A DNA stretch of 64,000 bases from Zygnema cylindricum (Eukaryota > Streptophyta > Zygnematophyceae > Zygnematales > Zygnemataceae). Shown here one piece after another: positions 46,081 through 56,526 of the stretch. The notes beneath the pieces are model-generated. The model saw only the letters and a program-made list of their open reading frames with translations, was not told where the DNA came from and searched no databases. Position 1 is the stretch's first letter, and the number at the start of each line of letters is the position of its first letter. Both the position numbers and the translations under genes were made by a program. The stretch lies in contig JBBHKE010003003.1 of assembly GCA_037447655.1 (NCBI GenBank), positions 1 through 64,000 of the forward strand. Reading direction: 5' to 3'.

Positions 46081-47136
46081 TGTAGAAATTAATGGTTCCT
46101 TTTTAAGTATTTTCTAGGTTTAAATTAAAATACAGAAAGAAGTCGAGGCAGTCTATCTCTAACTTCTCTCTCCAACTCCCACACTTTTCGTAGTCACTGG
46201 GAAGTTGGAGTGGAAGCTAAAGCCATGGGTGCCTAGGCTATCCAGAGATTTACGGGAAATATATTAGTTTATTTACCGGTTTATTTACTAAAAGAATTGG
46301 TGTCAAACCAGGATTTGATCTTATTACAAACGAAATGATAGATAGCCGGCAGCCGGTAGCCCTAACCGTTAAGTCAGGATCCAACGATACATGGTATAGG
46401 GTTTGATAATTATTTAAATACAATTACGTTGGATAACTCATTTAACTACAACTGCGTACGGGATACCTACATCCAATTATGTAAAAGTACGGATTAAGAT
46501 ATGGACAATGAACAAGTACCACGCATTTGTTTCGATAGCAAAACGAATACCGCGCAGGTATTTATTACGGCTAAGATTAAATATGCATTTAATCGGACGG
46601 CCGGAATGAATGTCGAGATCGCGGAAGAGGATTTCGACAGTTTTTGTTCATCGCCACATCGGATGACACGTGGCACATAGACATTGGATCGCGGCATCTC
46701 TGAGGATTAAAAGAGCGTATCCCGATATACCACGTGTTGACATTTAGGCTACGTCGTTCAGTATTCGTACAAAAAGTACACTGGCAACTGTACTTTTGTG
46801 TACAGGAGAGTAATATGATTGTTCTGTACATCACTAGATAGAGTTTGTGACACAGATAGGACTTAGAAAAAATTGGTAGATAGGACCCTCTCTCCTAAAC
46901 AGCTTCTGTACAAAAGGTCAACTTTGACCCTCCATAGCTTACTGCTCAGGGGAGCAAATTCAGAGATTCTTTTTGTTATCGACTCAAGGGAGTCTTGCCT
47001 TCACAGGGGTGAAGGTGGTCAAAGTTTTGTTTGCCAGGTAGCAGTAATTCTTGCTGAAACACAAAGGGGTCAGGGTTATCTTAGAGGCTTCTTGGAAGCT
47101 GTCCACTCTGGGGACTTATGGAGGTCTCAAAGTTTA
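46081..47136 (+). repeat. Element F second LTR
   Basis: It starts TGTAGAAATTAATGG after the purine tract AACTAGAAAATAAGGGGAG (46062-46080) and ends AAGTTTA, so the terminal CA is lost. It is the natural 3' LTR of the F coding region. It is followed by TGTAA (47137-47141) and the RNase H fragment. Confidence 0.87.
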
Positions 47137-47467
47137 TGTAACCGACATCACTCCAAGTGGTGATGTTAGTGTTGTTAGATGCAACCATGGAACCTTGGTT
47201 CCCACTAAAAACCTCATCAGTATTTTTGCAGCATCACAATCTCTCTTCCTTGGATCATTCGGACTCCTACTCAAAACTCTTAAAGCTGCTGCTATATCAG
47301 GCCTAGCGGAGTTCATGAAATATAATTGATTCCCTACAATATCTCTATAAGGAATATCTTTCATAAATTCTCTCTCTTCATGATCCATCTGATCATCACT
47401 CCTCCCTTTGATCTCCCCTCGGAAACCTTATTACTCCATACATTTTCTCATTGTTACATCTGTGTAA
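47137..47467 (-). pseudogene. RNase H/RT tail fragment trapped between two F LTRs
   Basis: The minus-strand frame includes HEEREFMKDIPYRDIVGNQLY, NSARPDIAAALRVLSRS and DAAKILMRFLVGTKVPWLHL, the RT-RNase H connection of a copia polyprotein closer to elements A and E than to F. It has no start or end. Both edges carry TGTAA (47137-47141 and 47463-47467), as if it were the target DNA of two LTR insertions or a captured piece. Confidence 0.75.
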
Positions 47468-48531
47468 TGTAGAAATTGATGGTTCACATTTAAGTATGTT
47501 CTAAGTCTAAATTTAAATACAGAAAGAAGCCGAGGCAGTCTATCTCTAACTTCTCTCTCCAACTCCCACACTTGTCGCAGTTACTGGGAAGTTGGAGTGG
47601 AAGCTAGAGCCATGGTTGCCTAGGCTATCCAGAGGTTTACGGGAAATAGATTAGTTTATTTACCGATAAGTTTATTTACTAAAAGGGTAGATGTCAGAAC
47701 CAAGATTTGATCCTGGTACCTACGGAATAATAGATAGCCGGTAGCCGATAATCTTAACCGTTAAGTCCAAGACTAATGATACATGGTATTGGGTTTGATA
47801 TTTATTTAAATAAAATTACGTATGATAATTAATTTTACTGCAATTGTTTACATGATACATAGATCCAGTTATGTAAAAGTACGGATTAAGATACGGACAA
47901 GGAACTAGTACCGCGCATTTGTTTCGATAGCAAAACGAATACCGCGCAGGTATTTATTACGGCTACGATTAAATATGCATTAAATTGGACGGCCGGAAAG
48001 AATGTCGAGATCGCGGAAGAGGATTTCGACGGTTTTTGGTCATCACCACATCGGATGACACGTGGCACAAAGACATTGGATCGCGGCATCTCCGGGGATT
48101 AAGGGAGCGAATCTAGATATACCACGTGTTGACATTTAGGCTATGTCGTACAGTATTTGTACAGAAAGTACACCGGCTACTGTACTTTTGTGTACGGGAG
48201 AGTAATATGATTGTTCCGTACATCACTAGATAGAGTTTGTGACAGAGATAGGACTTAGAAAAAATTGGTAGATAGGACCCTCTCTCCCAGAGAGCTTCTA
48301 TACAAAGGGTCAACTTTGACCCTCCATAACTTACTGCTCAGGGGACCAAATTCAGAGATTCTTTTTGCTATCGTTTTAAGGGAGTCTTGCCTTCACAAGG
48401 GTGGAGGTGGTTAGAGTTTTTGTTTGCCAGGGTGGCAGTAATTTTTGTTGAAACACAAAGGGGTCAGGGTTATCCTAGATGCTTTTTGGAAGTTGTCAAC
48501 TCTGAGGACTTATGGGGGTCTCAGAGTTTCA
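47468..48531 (+). repeat. Element F third LTR
   Basis: It starts TGTAGAAATTGATGG and ends GAGTTTCA (1064 bp), complete, with a perfect start-codon-type hairpin (ACTCTGAG 48499-48506, CTCAGAGT 48520-48527) and an ATG in the loop. The element G gag sequence follows directly, preceded by the AGAGG repeat. No coding region belongs to it. Confidence 0.87.
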
Positions 48532-48964
48532 AGAGGCCACCCAAAGATCAAATGCCCTCTTTACCTGCAAATGAGGAGATGCAAGCCTTTGAGTAAGATG
48601 GCGAAGGATGAAGTGCTTAGCCGCCATATTGTTGTAGTCTTAGGTATCAATATCATTCCCCTCATTCCTCGAAATAGGTTACATGAATGCCGAAATGATT
48701 CCTATTGGTGTGACAGTCTCCTTCTCTTTTCCTTTGTCCGCCACCTCCTCTTGGTTTGTCTCCTCCTTTGAAGATGGATCTGCATCTATGGTGAATCTCT
48801 TTCCTATAACCTCTAAAGGGATCCCTAGACTTGATGGATGCCTCACTCGTCCACTCACTATTCCCCAAAATTGTTTCTCACATAGAGCTCATGTCATCAT
48901 ACTTTCCCAGTCTATGAAGCCAATTCCATTGAAGATGGGCATCTTAGAGGGTGGGCCCATAACT
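48532..48964 (-). pseudogene. Element G gag start and primer site
   Basis: Minus-strand Gag remnant carrying the conserved GPP start near 48950, with ESMMTxALCEKQFWGI-like residues near 48880 and the ISTEE-type acidic stretch. The primer site at 48950-48964 (complement of GGTGGGCCCATAACT) has one mismatch at the LTR edge. The frame is broken. Confidence 0.75.
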
Positions 48965-49989
48965 TGTAACTTTGAGACCTCCATAGGTCCTCAGATTAGG
49001 CAGCTCACACGAAGCCTCTAGGATAACGCTGACCCCTTTGTGTTTCAGCAAGAGAAATTGCCACTGTGACATACAAAAACTCTGACCACCTTCACCCTCT
49101 GAGAAAGAAAGACACCCGTGGGTTTATAGCAAAAAAAATCTTTAAATTTGCTCCCTTGAGCAGTAAGTTATGGAGGGTCAAAGTTGACCTTTTGTATTGA
49201 AGCTCTTTGGGAGAGAGGGTTTAACCTATCAAATTTTTCTAAGTCTTATCTCTCTTTACAACTCTATCGACTAAAGTACGGCATCAATCATAATATTGTG
49301 TCGTACAAAAAGGTACAAGTGCCGGTGTACTTTCTGTACGGCCATTGTACGACATGGCCGACAAGTTTACACATGTCATTTTTGGATTTGTTTCTATAAT
49401 CTTCGGAGATGCCGTAATCCAATATGGTTGTGCCACGTGTCAATAGATGTGACGTCGACCGCAAACTGCTGAAAAAATATTCCGCGATCTTGGTATGCTT
49501 CGCCGCCGTCCGATTAAACTAGATCTCAATCATAGCCGTCATAAATACATGCGCGATATTTATTTCGCATTCGAAACAAAGTGCGTGGTATTTGTTTCTG
49601 ATGTTCCGTACGCCGTACAATAGAAACTGTATCTATGTCCAAATATCCCGTTAAATGAAATAGCCCACGTGTCAATATTTATTTAATTATCAAACCCTAT
49701 ATTGTATAACCTTGATCTAAGACTAATTCGCTAAGGCTGCCGACTACAGGCGGCTCTAATGGATGGCACATACCAGGTTCAAATCCCGGGTCCATCAATT
49801 ACAATTTCGGTAAATCTACCAATCTAATATCTGTCCCCGTCTAGATAGCATAGGCGGCCATGGCTCTATCTCCCTCACCACTGCGACAAGTGTGGGAGCT
49901 GGAGAGAGGAGTTAGAGGCAAACTGCCTCTGCTTCTATTTTGCATTTTACAAAACCTAGAAAATACTAAAATAACCTTTAATTTCCACA
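48965..49989 (-). repeat. Element G 5' LTR with tRNA-like module
   Basis: On the + strand it runs from TGTAACTTTGAGACC to TTTCCACA. The opposite-strand tRNA-like module at about 49721-49792 is the clearest of the D/F/G family: AATTCGCTAAGGCTGCC as the A-box-like part and a consensus-like B-box GGTTCAAATCC at 49776-49786. TGCCACGTGTCA lies near 49430 and a GTAC cluster near 49303-49350. Element H coding sequence starts immediately at 49990. Confidence 0.85.
49721..49792 (+). other. tRNA-like module in element G LTR
   Basis: GACTAATTCGCTAAGG (A-box region) and GGTTCAAATCC (B-box, 49776-49786) are followed by CGGGTCC, giving a TPsiC-arm-like pairing. It is antisense to the element. No clean acceptor stem is seen, so I do not call it a tRNA gene. 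Confidence 0.55.
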
Positions 49990-50408
49990 ATATACTTGAG
50001 AAATTCCAGATGGAAAAAGCAAACAATTGTACCACTTCCATGGACTTCAACAAAATAATTAATCGGAGTATAGAGGGAGGAGTTATAATCTTAGATGATC
50101 AAAAAAGTCCAGAAGAGAGAGAACTTATGAAGTTTATCCCTTACAGGCAGGTCGTAGGAAGTCTAATATATTGTATAAATTGTACCAGGCCGGACATAGC
50201 GGCAGCAGTTGGAGTACTCAATAGGAGTCTTAATGATCCTAGGAAAAGAGATTGGGAAGCAACCAAGAGAGTCATGAGATATATGTGGGAACTAGAGAGT
50301 TATGGTTGCATTTAGGAGGGAGCACACTCATATCACTACTTGGAGTGATGCCAGTTATAAGGATGCATCAATAAGAAGATGCACGTCTAGGTATGTGTTG
50401 TATGTGGG
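49990..50408 (+). pseudogene. Element H RT-RNase H connection, first part
   Basis: The frame shows LEKFQMEKANNCTTSMDF, MKFIPYRQVVGSLIYCINCT and RPDIAAAVGVLNRSLNDPRKR, then a frameshift near 50285 and remnants of the RNase H start (TWSDASY-like near 50340). It breaks at GTGTTGTATGTG where element I begins; the protein continues at 62722. The upstream RT and gag are absent because the element G LTR abuts at 49989. Confidence 0.82.
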
Positions 50409-51959
50409 TGTCATGCCGCATCTCGTCGTCCACTTTCCTTGTTAATATTTAGATTTTAGGATAAGCAGCCGCCACCCTAATTTGTATTTGGGTGTTATTA
50501 TAGTTTCGGAGGTCCGTACATTGCAAGTTTGACCGTCGGTACATACCTACGTTGACCGTAATTTCCGCCAGCGACGAGTTAGACCGTACGACTTTCATTT
50601 CCGGGAATTCCCGCTAACGATTCATTTTTGACTTCACATCCGTACTTAAGTTTTTTGTCGCACATTTTGGAGTGACGCAACAGACAACTTCATAAATTTA
50701 TTTCGATCGAAGCGACGCTGAGAATCTCGCGGGTTTCAAGGAGATATATTTTCGCACGAGAGGCGGCGTCCGTACTTTTGATTTCCATCCCAGGTTTCGG
50801 CGTGACGCGATGTACAATTTTGAGACACTTATTCCGCGACATATGATTTTGGGATGTCGCTGATGCAACGCACGTTTTTCAAATGTTGGTGACACGGTGT
50901 ACGATTTCAAAACATTGGCGACGCAACTTGCGATTTCGAAATGTTGGCGACGCACGCTAATTGGTGTATTTTAAGTCGTGAACCCATGTAGGTTCACGCA
51001 TTCACATATAGTTAGGAAGGGTTTTAATCCGCGGATTGTGAATTTTGTAACATAGGCATATGGTTCTGGTCGCTTATTGGCTAGGACCCAAACTAGTCGT
51101 AAATTGTATAGTGAAATACTCTCACGTGATTGGTTAGTTAGCAAATGTGAGTAATTAGTACTTTGGCTATTTCGTTAGTACTTAGGCGATTATGTTAGGT
51201 TTGTACTCTCATAATTTGAGAGTACAGGAAATGGTCGAAGAGGACTTAGATTTTTTTGTTTGTTTCCGTTGTCTCTTTCCTTAGTCAAATTGTCAGTTTT
51301 TTCCCTGCAATGCTTTTTCTGGCTTAGTTTTTTTGAGAGCTTAGCTTTTCTCTTTCCTCATTAAAATTTAATTGTAAATCCTACAAGTTAATTCACTCAG
51401 TTTCAACCAAAGTCCGCACGGTTTCCCTTCAACAACCTCTTTTAGTGTGGATTCTGCCTACTTTCTGAGGCTGTTTCTGAACCCTTGTGTATGCATTTTG
51501 TGAATTGGAGTTGGACTTTTTGTCGTCTAATATTTGGTACCTCGATTGGAGGTTGCTTGTGGTTTGTTAGAATATGGTTTTCTTGGATTCTCTATAGCTT
51601 CCAATTGTTTGTTTTCTATTATCATTTTCTGCAATTGGTTATTAGTGTGTCAAAATCCGCTTTACTCGAATTTTGTGCAGATTTTTAACGTTGCTTTCTT
51701 GTATTTTCTTGTTGCTATTTTTACTTGTTTGTTAAAATTCGGTTAAATCGGATTCTCTTCATATTTTCATTGCTTGTTTTCTTGTTGTAATTTTTTGCGA
51801 TTAGCGTGCAAGATCTGGTTATCTCAGATTCTCCGCAATTTTTATTGTTGTTTTTTTGCATTTTTTTGGTTTTGTTTTCTTTATTCAAAATCCTAGACCT
51901 AACTCCTGTAAGGAATACGCCCAAACCGTGGAGCCTAGTGGCTACCCATCGGCCTAGTA
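50409..51959 (+). repeat. Element I repeat R1 (5' LTR-like)
   Basis: It starts TGTCATGCCGCATCTCG and is repeated with few differences at 60965-62515. It contains about three 29 bp tandem units (50865-50952, core CGATTTCGAAA-TTGGCGACGCAA), GTAC-containing promoter-like sequence near 50510-50540, and a TTTGTACTCTCATAATTTGAGAGTAC inverted repeat near 51202-51226. No significant ORF is present. The coding-like frames of 67-70 codons at 51485-51746 recur in R2 and look like non-coding sequence. Confidence 0.8.
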
Positions 51960-53573
51960 TTCCTGTTCTCTCAAATTATCTTTCTCCTCTCTCTTGTTTT
52001 GTGTTTAAAAAAATCAAAAAAATTGTAATATTTCATATTCAGTTTTTGTTGAAAAGAAAATTTATTAACTTTAATTTTCAATTTTTGTTCTTGGTTTTGT
52101 CTTTTCCATTTCCAATCCAATTTACCTTTCATTTTCAGTTTTCGTTCTCAGTTTGGCGTGAGAAATTTAAAAAGAAAAATATATAAATACATTATTTACC
52201 ATATAATATCTATCTTTCCATTTCTAAATTTTCTTTCACCTATTTTTAATATGTTTTCTTCTTTTTGATCCGGTTTTATTTTTCCATCGGTTTTGATCCT
52301 ATCTCTTCTCCACTTGTAGTTTATTTTTCAGTTTTTCCTTTGAAAGAAAAATCATAATTATTGATATATATATATCTAAAATTTATACATTTAAAATACT
52401 TTTACTTGTTTTTCCAATTTATTTTTTTGAGAGTTCCCCTCTTACCTTAGCCTATTATATTTCTTTCCTGTAGATTTACATCAATATTTTCTGACAATTT
52501 AGTTTTTTTGTCAAATTAGGGTTTTTCTGCAGATTTTAGGGTTTTTCTGTCAAAATTAGGGTTTTTTGCCGAATTAGGGTTTTCTGCCGAATTGGAGTTT
52601 TCTGCCGAATTATGGTTTTCTGCCGAATTAGGGTTTCCTACAGAATCAGGGTTGTTTCAGGCCTAAGGTTGGCCGAAAACATAGGGTTTGAGCAGCTCAT
52701 TTTCCCTAACCCTATCTAGCTTCCAAGTTTATTTTCCTTTCGTTTCTTTGTTCCCGTATTTTCTTTCCCTCTTTCTTGGGGTGTGGACATTCACTAGGTG
52801 AAGGCCTACACGGTCCTGAGGACATTCGGAGGAGACTCCTTTTGGAGGAAACTTTGGGAGCGGATTGTGGAGCAGATTGGCACTTTGGCGCTCTGCAAAG
52901 CCCTAGCTGCGGCTCAACTTTGATAATCACCAAATTATTAAAGGTGTTCTGTAAGTATTACGATGCCTTGTGGGTGCAGGCGCGTGATACGATAGTTTGC
53001 TGATCGTTTAGAGGGTACGTGAGTGGATTGGGGCAATCAGACCCAATTGTATTGAGCATCTGCATTGTCCACGCTTTCCATACTTGCAATCTGGCCGTGA
53101 GTCGCCTTGTGTTTTACTTGTTGTATATTTGGCGTGGAATTTTTTGGCTAGATCTGGCTGTTGGTGGCCTTGGATAGAACTATTTTGTGCCTGTGGAGCT
53201 TTAGATCTGCACCTCCGGGTGCTTGTTTAGCAATTTTCTGCTTTTATAGATCTAGCCCTTTGGCCTTGCCCACTCGTTTGCAGGGTAGAGGTTTCGGTAA
53301 AAGCGGCTTCTTGATTGGATGTGGCCATCGCGGCCTTGCTAAAGACTATTTGAGATTGTTTCCTACGTGTTTGGTGTGGTTCTCACTTGTTGCATTTCGG
53401 ATAGATCGTGTTCATTAACCCGTCGACACGGTTCCCATTTTCCTTTTATGCCCACCGATTGGAACAATCTTAATTTTCGTCCCGGGTCTACTCGTAGTGG
53501 CGTTGTTTTCCGCCAATCACTTGTAGACCAAAAGGATCTAGCGAGTCTACCTCATTCTCCTATAGTTTGAATT
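51960..53573 (+). other. Element I leader region
   Basis: This is AT- and T-rich non-coding sequence between R1 and gag, present once only. It includes a short tandem array at 52511-52655. Downstream (52780-53560) short open frames show no recognisable domain. It could be a long untranslated leader or, if the primer site at 53574 is real, the remainder of a 3.2 kb 5' LTR. Confidence 0.45.
52511..52655 (+). repeat. Tandem array with TTAGGGTTTTCTG units
   Basis: About seven imperfect units of 18-20 bp share the core AATTAGGGTTTTCTGCCG. The TTAGGG core resembles a plant telomere repeat, but the period and intervening bases are wrong for telomeric DNA. Confidence 0.75.
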
Positions 53574-53586
53574 TGGTATCAAGAAC
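53574..53586 (+). other. Candidate conventional primer binding site of element I
   Basis: TGGTATCAAGAAC closely resembles TGGTATCAGAGC, the usual plant primer site complementary to the 3' end of initiator tRNA-Met. It lies 176 nt before the gag ATG. The LTR edge beside it is not clear. Confidence 0.4.
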
Positions 53587-53761
53587 TTCGTATGTCCAAT
53601 CAGGACTCACATCCGTCTCTTCTTTGTCATCTATCTCCTCTACGCTATATGTAGAGGAAAATGACGACAAAGGTTTCGAGGAATCCACTTCTGGTTCCCT
53701 CTCTTTTTGGTCTTTTCCTAGTCTCATTTTGGTCCCGTCTTCGTACACGCCAATCATTGAC

Positions 53762-54767
53762 ATGGCTTCCTCCTCAGAGGACCGCATGAGCAAAATACAA
53801 TTCTGCATTTCAGGGATGAAGGATACAATGTCATTTTCTCATTTCCGTATGTTGTATGATACCGAAATGCGCGATTTGGCATTTCGCTATCAAGATCAAT
53901 TTGATCTTCGTGTAGCTTTCTCTCTCTTTGGTCGGTACCTCAGAGGTTCGGCTCTCACCTTATATTCCCACAAGTATAATAGTATACTCGCGATGACAGA
54001 ATTTTCCCATCCTTTCGCCGGCACACCAAAGGTCATAGGACAAAAGGATATCCCATTTCAAGCCGCTTTTCTTGAGGTCTTAGATGCCCAAGGTAATGTC
54101 CTAGTTCCCGCTGTCCCGGAAATTCCTCAGCAATATGTTGTGGCTGCGCATGTTGCTGTCCCAGCACGATTAGGGATGACGATTCTGTTGCAAGATCCCT
54201 TTTGTATCATGTTCGATCTCCTACAAGCGGAGTATTGATGCATAATCCGGATCAAGTGAAAGAACTGATGAATTTCAAACGTAAACCGGGTGAAACCGCT
54301 CTCGCTTTACGTGCCCGTATGGAGACGCTACAGGAAGCCTTACCGAACTTAATGTCTGATGCGGAAGCTGTCCAAAAATTTGTTGGACAGTTTCCTGATC
54401 ACTCAAAACGATTTATCCAAAATCATCTTACGCAGACATACGGCTTGAAATTTACCTTTGACAAGGCCGCCTAATATGCGGTTGAATATGAGATGCAGTC
54501 GTGTTGGTGGGAAGCTCAGGATCGATCGGAAGTTGCTTTCCCACTTCCCCCACCAAGCAACCCATGGGCCAACATTAGGCTTCTGAAGGTGCCTGCCATG
54601 GGAGCTCCACCGTTTAACCGTAGAAACAGATTATGTTTTCGTTGTGGGGAAAGAGGGCATGAGGCTCGCATGTGTCCAGATAAGACGGCCACATGGCGAC
54701 TTCTTTCAAAAATTTTGAAAGAGACGCCCGTACAAATTTCAGACTTACCGCGCGAAATTAGAGTGAC
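53762..54767 (+). pseudogene. Element I Gag (Ty3/gypsy type), frameshifted
   Basis: It starts at ATG 53762 (MASSSEDRMSKIQFCISG). The first frame stops at 54238. The next frame (54202 onward) carries the capsid-like stretch MNFKRKPGETALALRARMETL and QKFVGQFPDHSKRF, typical of gypsy Gag. After an in-frame TAA at 54472-54474 the same frame continues to a CCHC zinc knuckle CFRCGERGHEARMC (54634-54675). One frameshift and one nonsense codon inactivate it. NA2 lies between it and the protease at 59620. Confidence 0.8.
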
Positions 54768-55067
54768 GTTCAACGTCTCTTTTCAAAAATGTACGTACAT
54801 TTTTGATTATATAACTTACAAGTTCCGTCATATTTATGTTCAGTTCATTGAACAGAAAGTACCGATAACTACGTCATATATTTCCTAAAATTCCGTGCAT
54901 ATCCGTAAAAAATTGTACAGTTACCGTAATTTATTTACAGGATTTCGTATTTTTTAGTTTCACTTTACAGTAGACGGTTTTTTTGCGGTTTTTTCAAAAG
55001 TCACGAATTATACGTTTCAATTGGAAAAAATGAAAAAATCTCGCAATTTGAACATCTATGACGATTA
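54768..55067. other. AT-rich segment with a perfect palindrome
   Basis: This follows the Gag remnant and precedes the NA2 LTR. It contains a 24 bp perfect palindrome at 54783-54806 centred on TGTACGTACA, and a GTTCA...TGAAC inverted repeat near 54839. The 66-residue tail of the open frame here (to 54888) has no known domain. It does not match the sequence on the other side of NA2. Confidence 0.5.
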
Positions 55068-56511
55068 TGTTGATATTTATATTTTTTCTAGGTCTTTATA
55101 AGGATAGACAGCCTCTAACTCCCTTCTCCATGCCCCCACACTTGTTGAAGTCACTGAAAGCTAGATAGGGAGTTAGAACCATGGCTGCCTAGGCCTTCTA
55201 GAGAAGACACGAGTTGAAATTGGTAGATTTACAAAATTGGGAGTAGGCCTTCTAGAGAAGACAGGGGTTGAAATTGGTAGATTTACCAAAATAGGAGTTT
55301 AACAGACCCAGGATTTGATCCTCACACCTACCATCTACCAATCCACATATAGCCGATAGCTTTATCCTGTAGTCTAAACTAGTGCTGAAGGAAATAGGTT
55401 TCGATACATATCTAAACATGTATTTAGTGGTATGTTTCATTTAACAAAATACGGAACGGAGTATACATGGAAAAGAATTAGACCGCACGTAATTCGGACC
55501 GCACGAAATTAACAAAATGGCATTTCATTTCGACGGTCCGGATGGAATTTTTGATCCCAATCGATGGCGGTGATGTGAGCCGGGATTCCGGAGTGGGCAA
55601 CGTGGCGATTTCAGACACCGCCACCTCGGATGACACGTGGCACGTTCTTGCGGGATTGCGGGATTTTCGGAACCCGAGATGACAAGTCCGGATATGACAA
55701 ATGTCGAAGTATGGCGCTGTCGTACATTGACCGTACAGAAAATACTCCGGCACCTGTACTTTCTTGTATGGTACATACATGATTGGTCCATACTTCAACT
55801 AGTTCTATGTTGACGCGGATTTCAGCAGTCAACGCGGAACGAGGACCGTTGAAATTCAACGGTCAACAGAAATTAGTTTGGCGAGTCTAAATGACACGCG
55901 ACAGCATCCTATAGAATGCCGGAGAAGAAAATGACAGAACGGCGACGACTTGTTCGACACGTAGCAGACCTAGAGTGGTGCCAATTATTTCCGTACATAA
56001 ATTACGACGGCTACTTTACTTTATTTGTACATTATGTAGTGTGCTGCAATTTTATTGGTCTAGAGGGGTTGAGAGTAGGTTTTTAGGACTTAGATTACTT
56101 TTGGTAGGTAGCCACCTCTCCTAGAGAGAACCTTGTATAAAAGGCAAACTTTGGCCAGCCATAACTGTCAATTTACTTGACCTTTTTCAGTGATTCTTTT
56201 TGCTGCGTACTCAAGGGAGTCCAGGCTACACAGGGGTGTAGTCAATCAGTGTATTTACCTGCCATGGTAGCTGCATTTCTAAGGGAAAGTCAAAGTGGGT
56301 GAATTTGTCCAAATCTCATATTCTAACTTTGCATTCTGTGGTGGAACTGAGCACACAGAAAGTGTTATTTCAGAGGGTTGAATCTATATCGGGGTTCTGA
56401 CTGTGATGGGGTCAGTCACTTGGGTTTATATCAACATGGAGTCGGCACTATCTAGATTAGCTTCTTTTGGATCTGCATACTCTGAGGGCCAATGGAGGTC
56501 TCAGAGTTTCA
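55068..56511 (+). repeat. NA2 5' LTR, expanded
   Basis: The 1444 bp compare with 1183 in the 3' LTR. The excess comes from a 54 bp tandem duplication (55190-55243 and 55244-55297) and about 200 bp at 55800-56040 lacking in the 3' copy. It carries GACACGTGGC at 55632-55641, GTAC motifs near 55727-55775, TATAAAAGG at 56136-56144 and the start-codon hairpin at 56479-56507. Confidence 0.87.
56136..56144 (+). promoter_or_regulatory. NA2 TATA box
   Basis: TATAAAAGG is followed about 25 bp downstream by the CCATAACT block that marks the presumed transcript start in this LTR group. The related boxes are TATAAAATAGG at 63897 in element H and TATAAAG at 31781 in element E. Confidence 0.6.
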
Positions 56512-56526
56512 GGTTATGGGCCCACC
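56479..56526 (+). promoter_or_regulatory. NA2 start-codon hairpin and half-tRNA primer site
   Basis: The 8 bp stem ACTCTGAG (56479-56486) / CTCAGAGT (56500-56507) has a 13 nt loop holding the gag ATG (56492-56494). The LTR ends at 56511. GGTTATGGGCCCACC (56512-56526) is a perfect complement of the initiator tRNA-Met anticodon arm and is translated in frame as part of VMGPP. Confidence 0.8.

Larger units (their letters stand above)
40660..48531 (+). mobile_element. Element F: copia element with three LTRs
   Basis: The LTRs are 40660-41722, 46081-47136 and 47468-48531, all about 1.06 kb and + oriented. The outer edges interrupt element G gag and are flanked by AGAGC (40655-40659) and AGAGG (48532-48536), a near-perfect target duplication, so the complex behaves as one insertion. 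Between LTR 2 and LTR 3 lies a 331 bp minus-strand RNase H fragment flanked by TGTAA on both sides. The family is that of D and G. Confidence 0.82.
38466..49989 (-). mobile_element. Element G: copia element lacking its 3' part, split by F
   Basis: Its pieces are coding 38466-40659, gag start 48532-48964 and 5' LTR 48965-49989. Gag continues across F: the left side ends in the codons for a TCTCTATGAGAGC stretch and the right side starts AGAGGCCACCC, the same place as in element D gag. RT, RNase H and the 3' LTR are missing; the left edge at about 38466 abuts the non-LTR RT fragment. It belongs to the D/F LTR family. Confidence 0.8.

Noticed and set aside
50865-50952. CRISPR-like short repeats of 29 bp
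   Set aside because: The units are directly tandem without spacers and lie in a plant LTR-like repeat.
51485-51746. 67-70 codon frames repeated at 62040-62301 as a small conserved gene
   Set aside because: They lie in the duplicated R repeat, are rich in Phe/Leu/Cys as expected from T-rich DNA, and overlap in two frames. The conservation is explained by the repeat being recent.
52511-52655. Possible interstitial telomere sequence because of repeated TTAGGG
   Set aside because: The units are 18-20 bp with CTGCCGAA-type spacers, not tandem 7 bp TTTAGGG, and the array sits in a retroelement leader.
53560-53808. Minus-strand 82-codon frame opposite the element I gag start
   Set aside because: No domain is present, it has an antisense overlap with the gag leader, and there is no promoter or conservation evidence.
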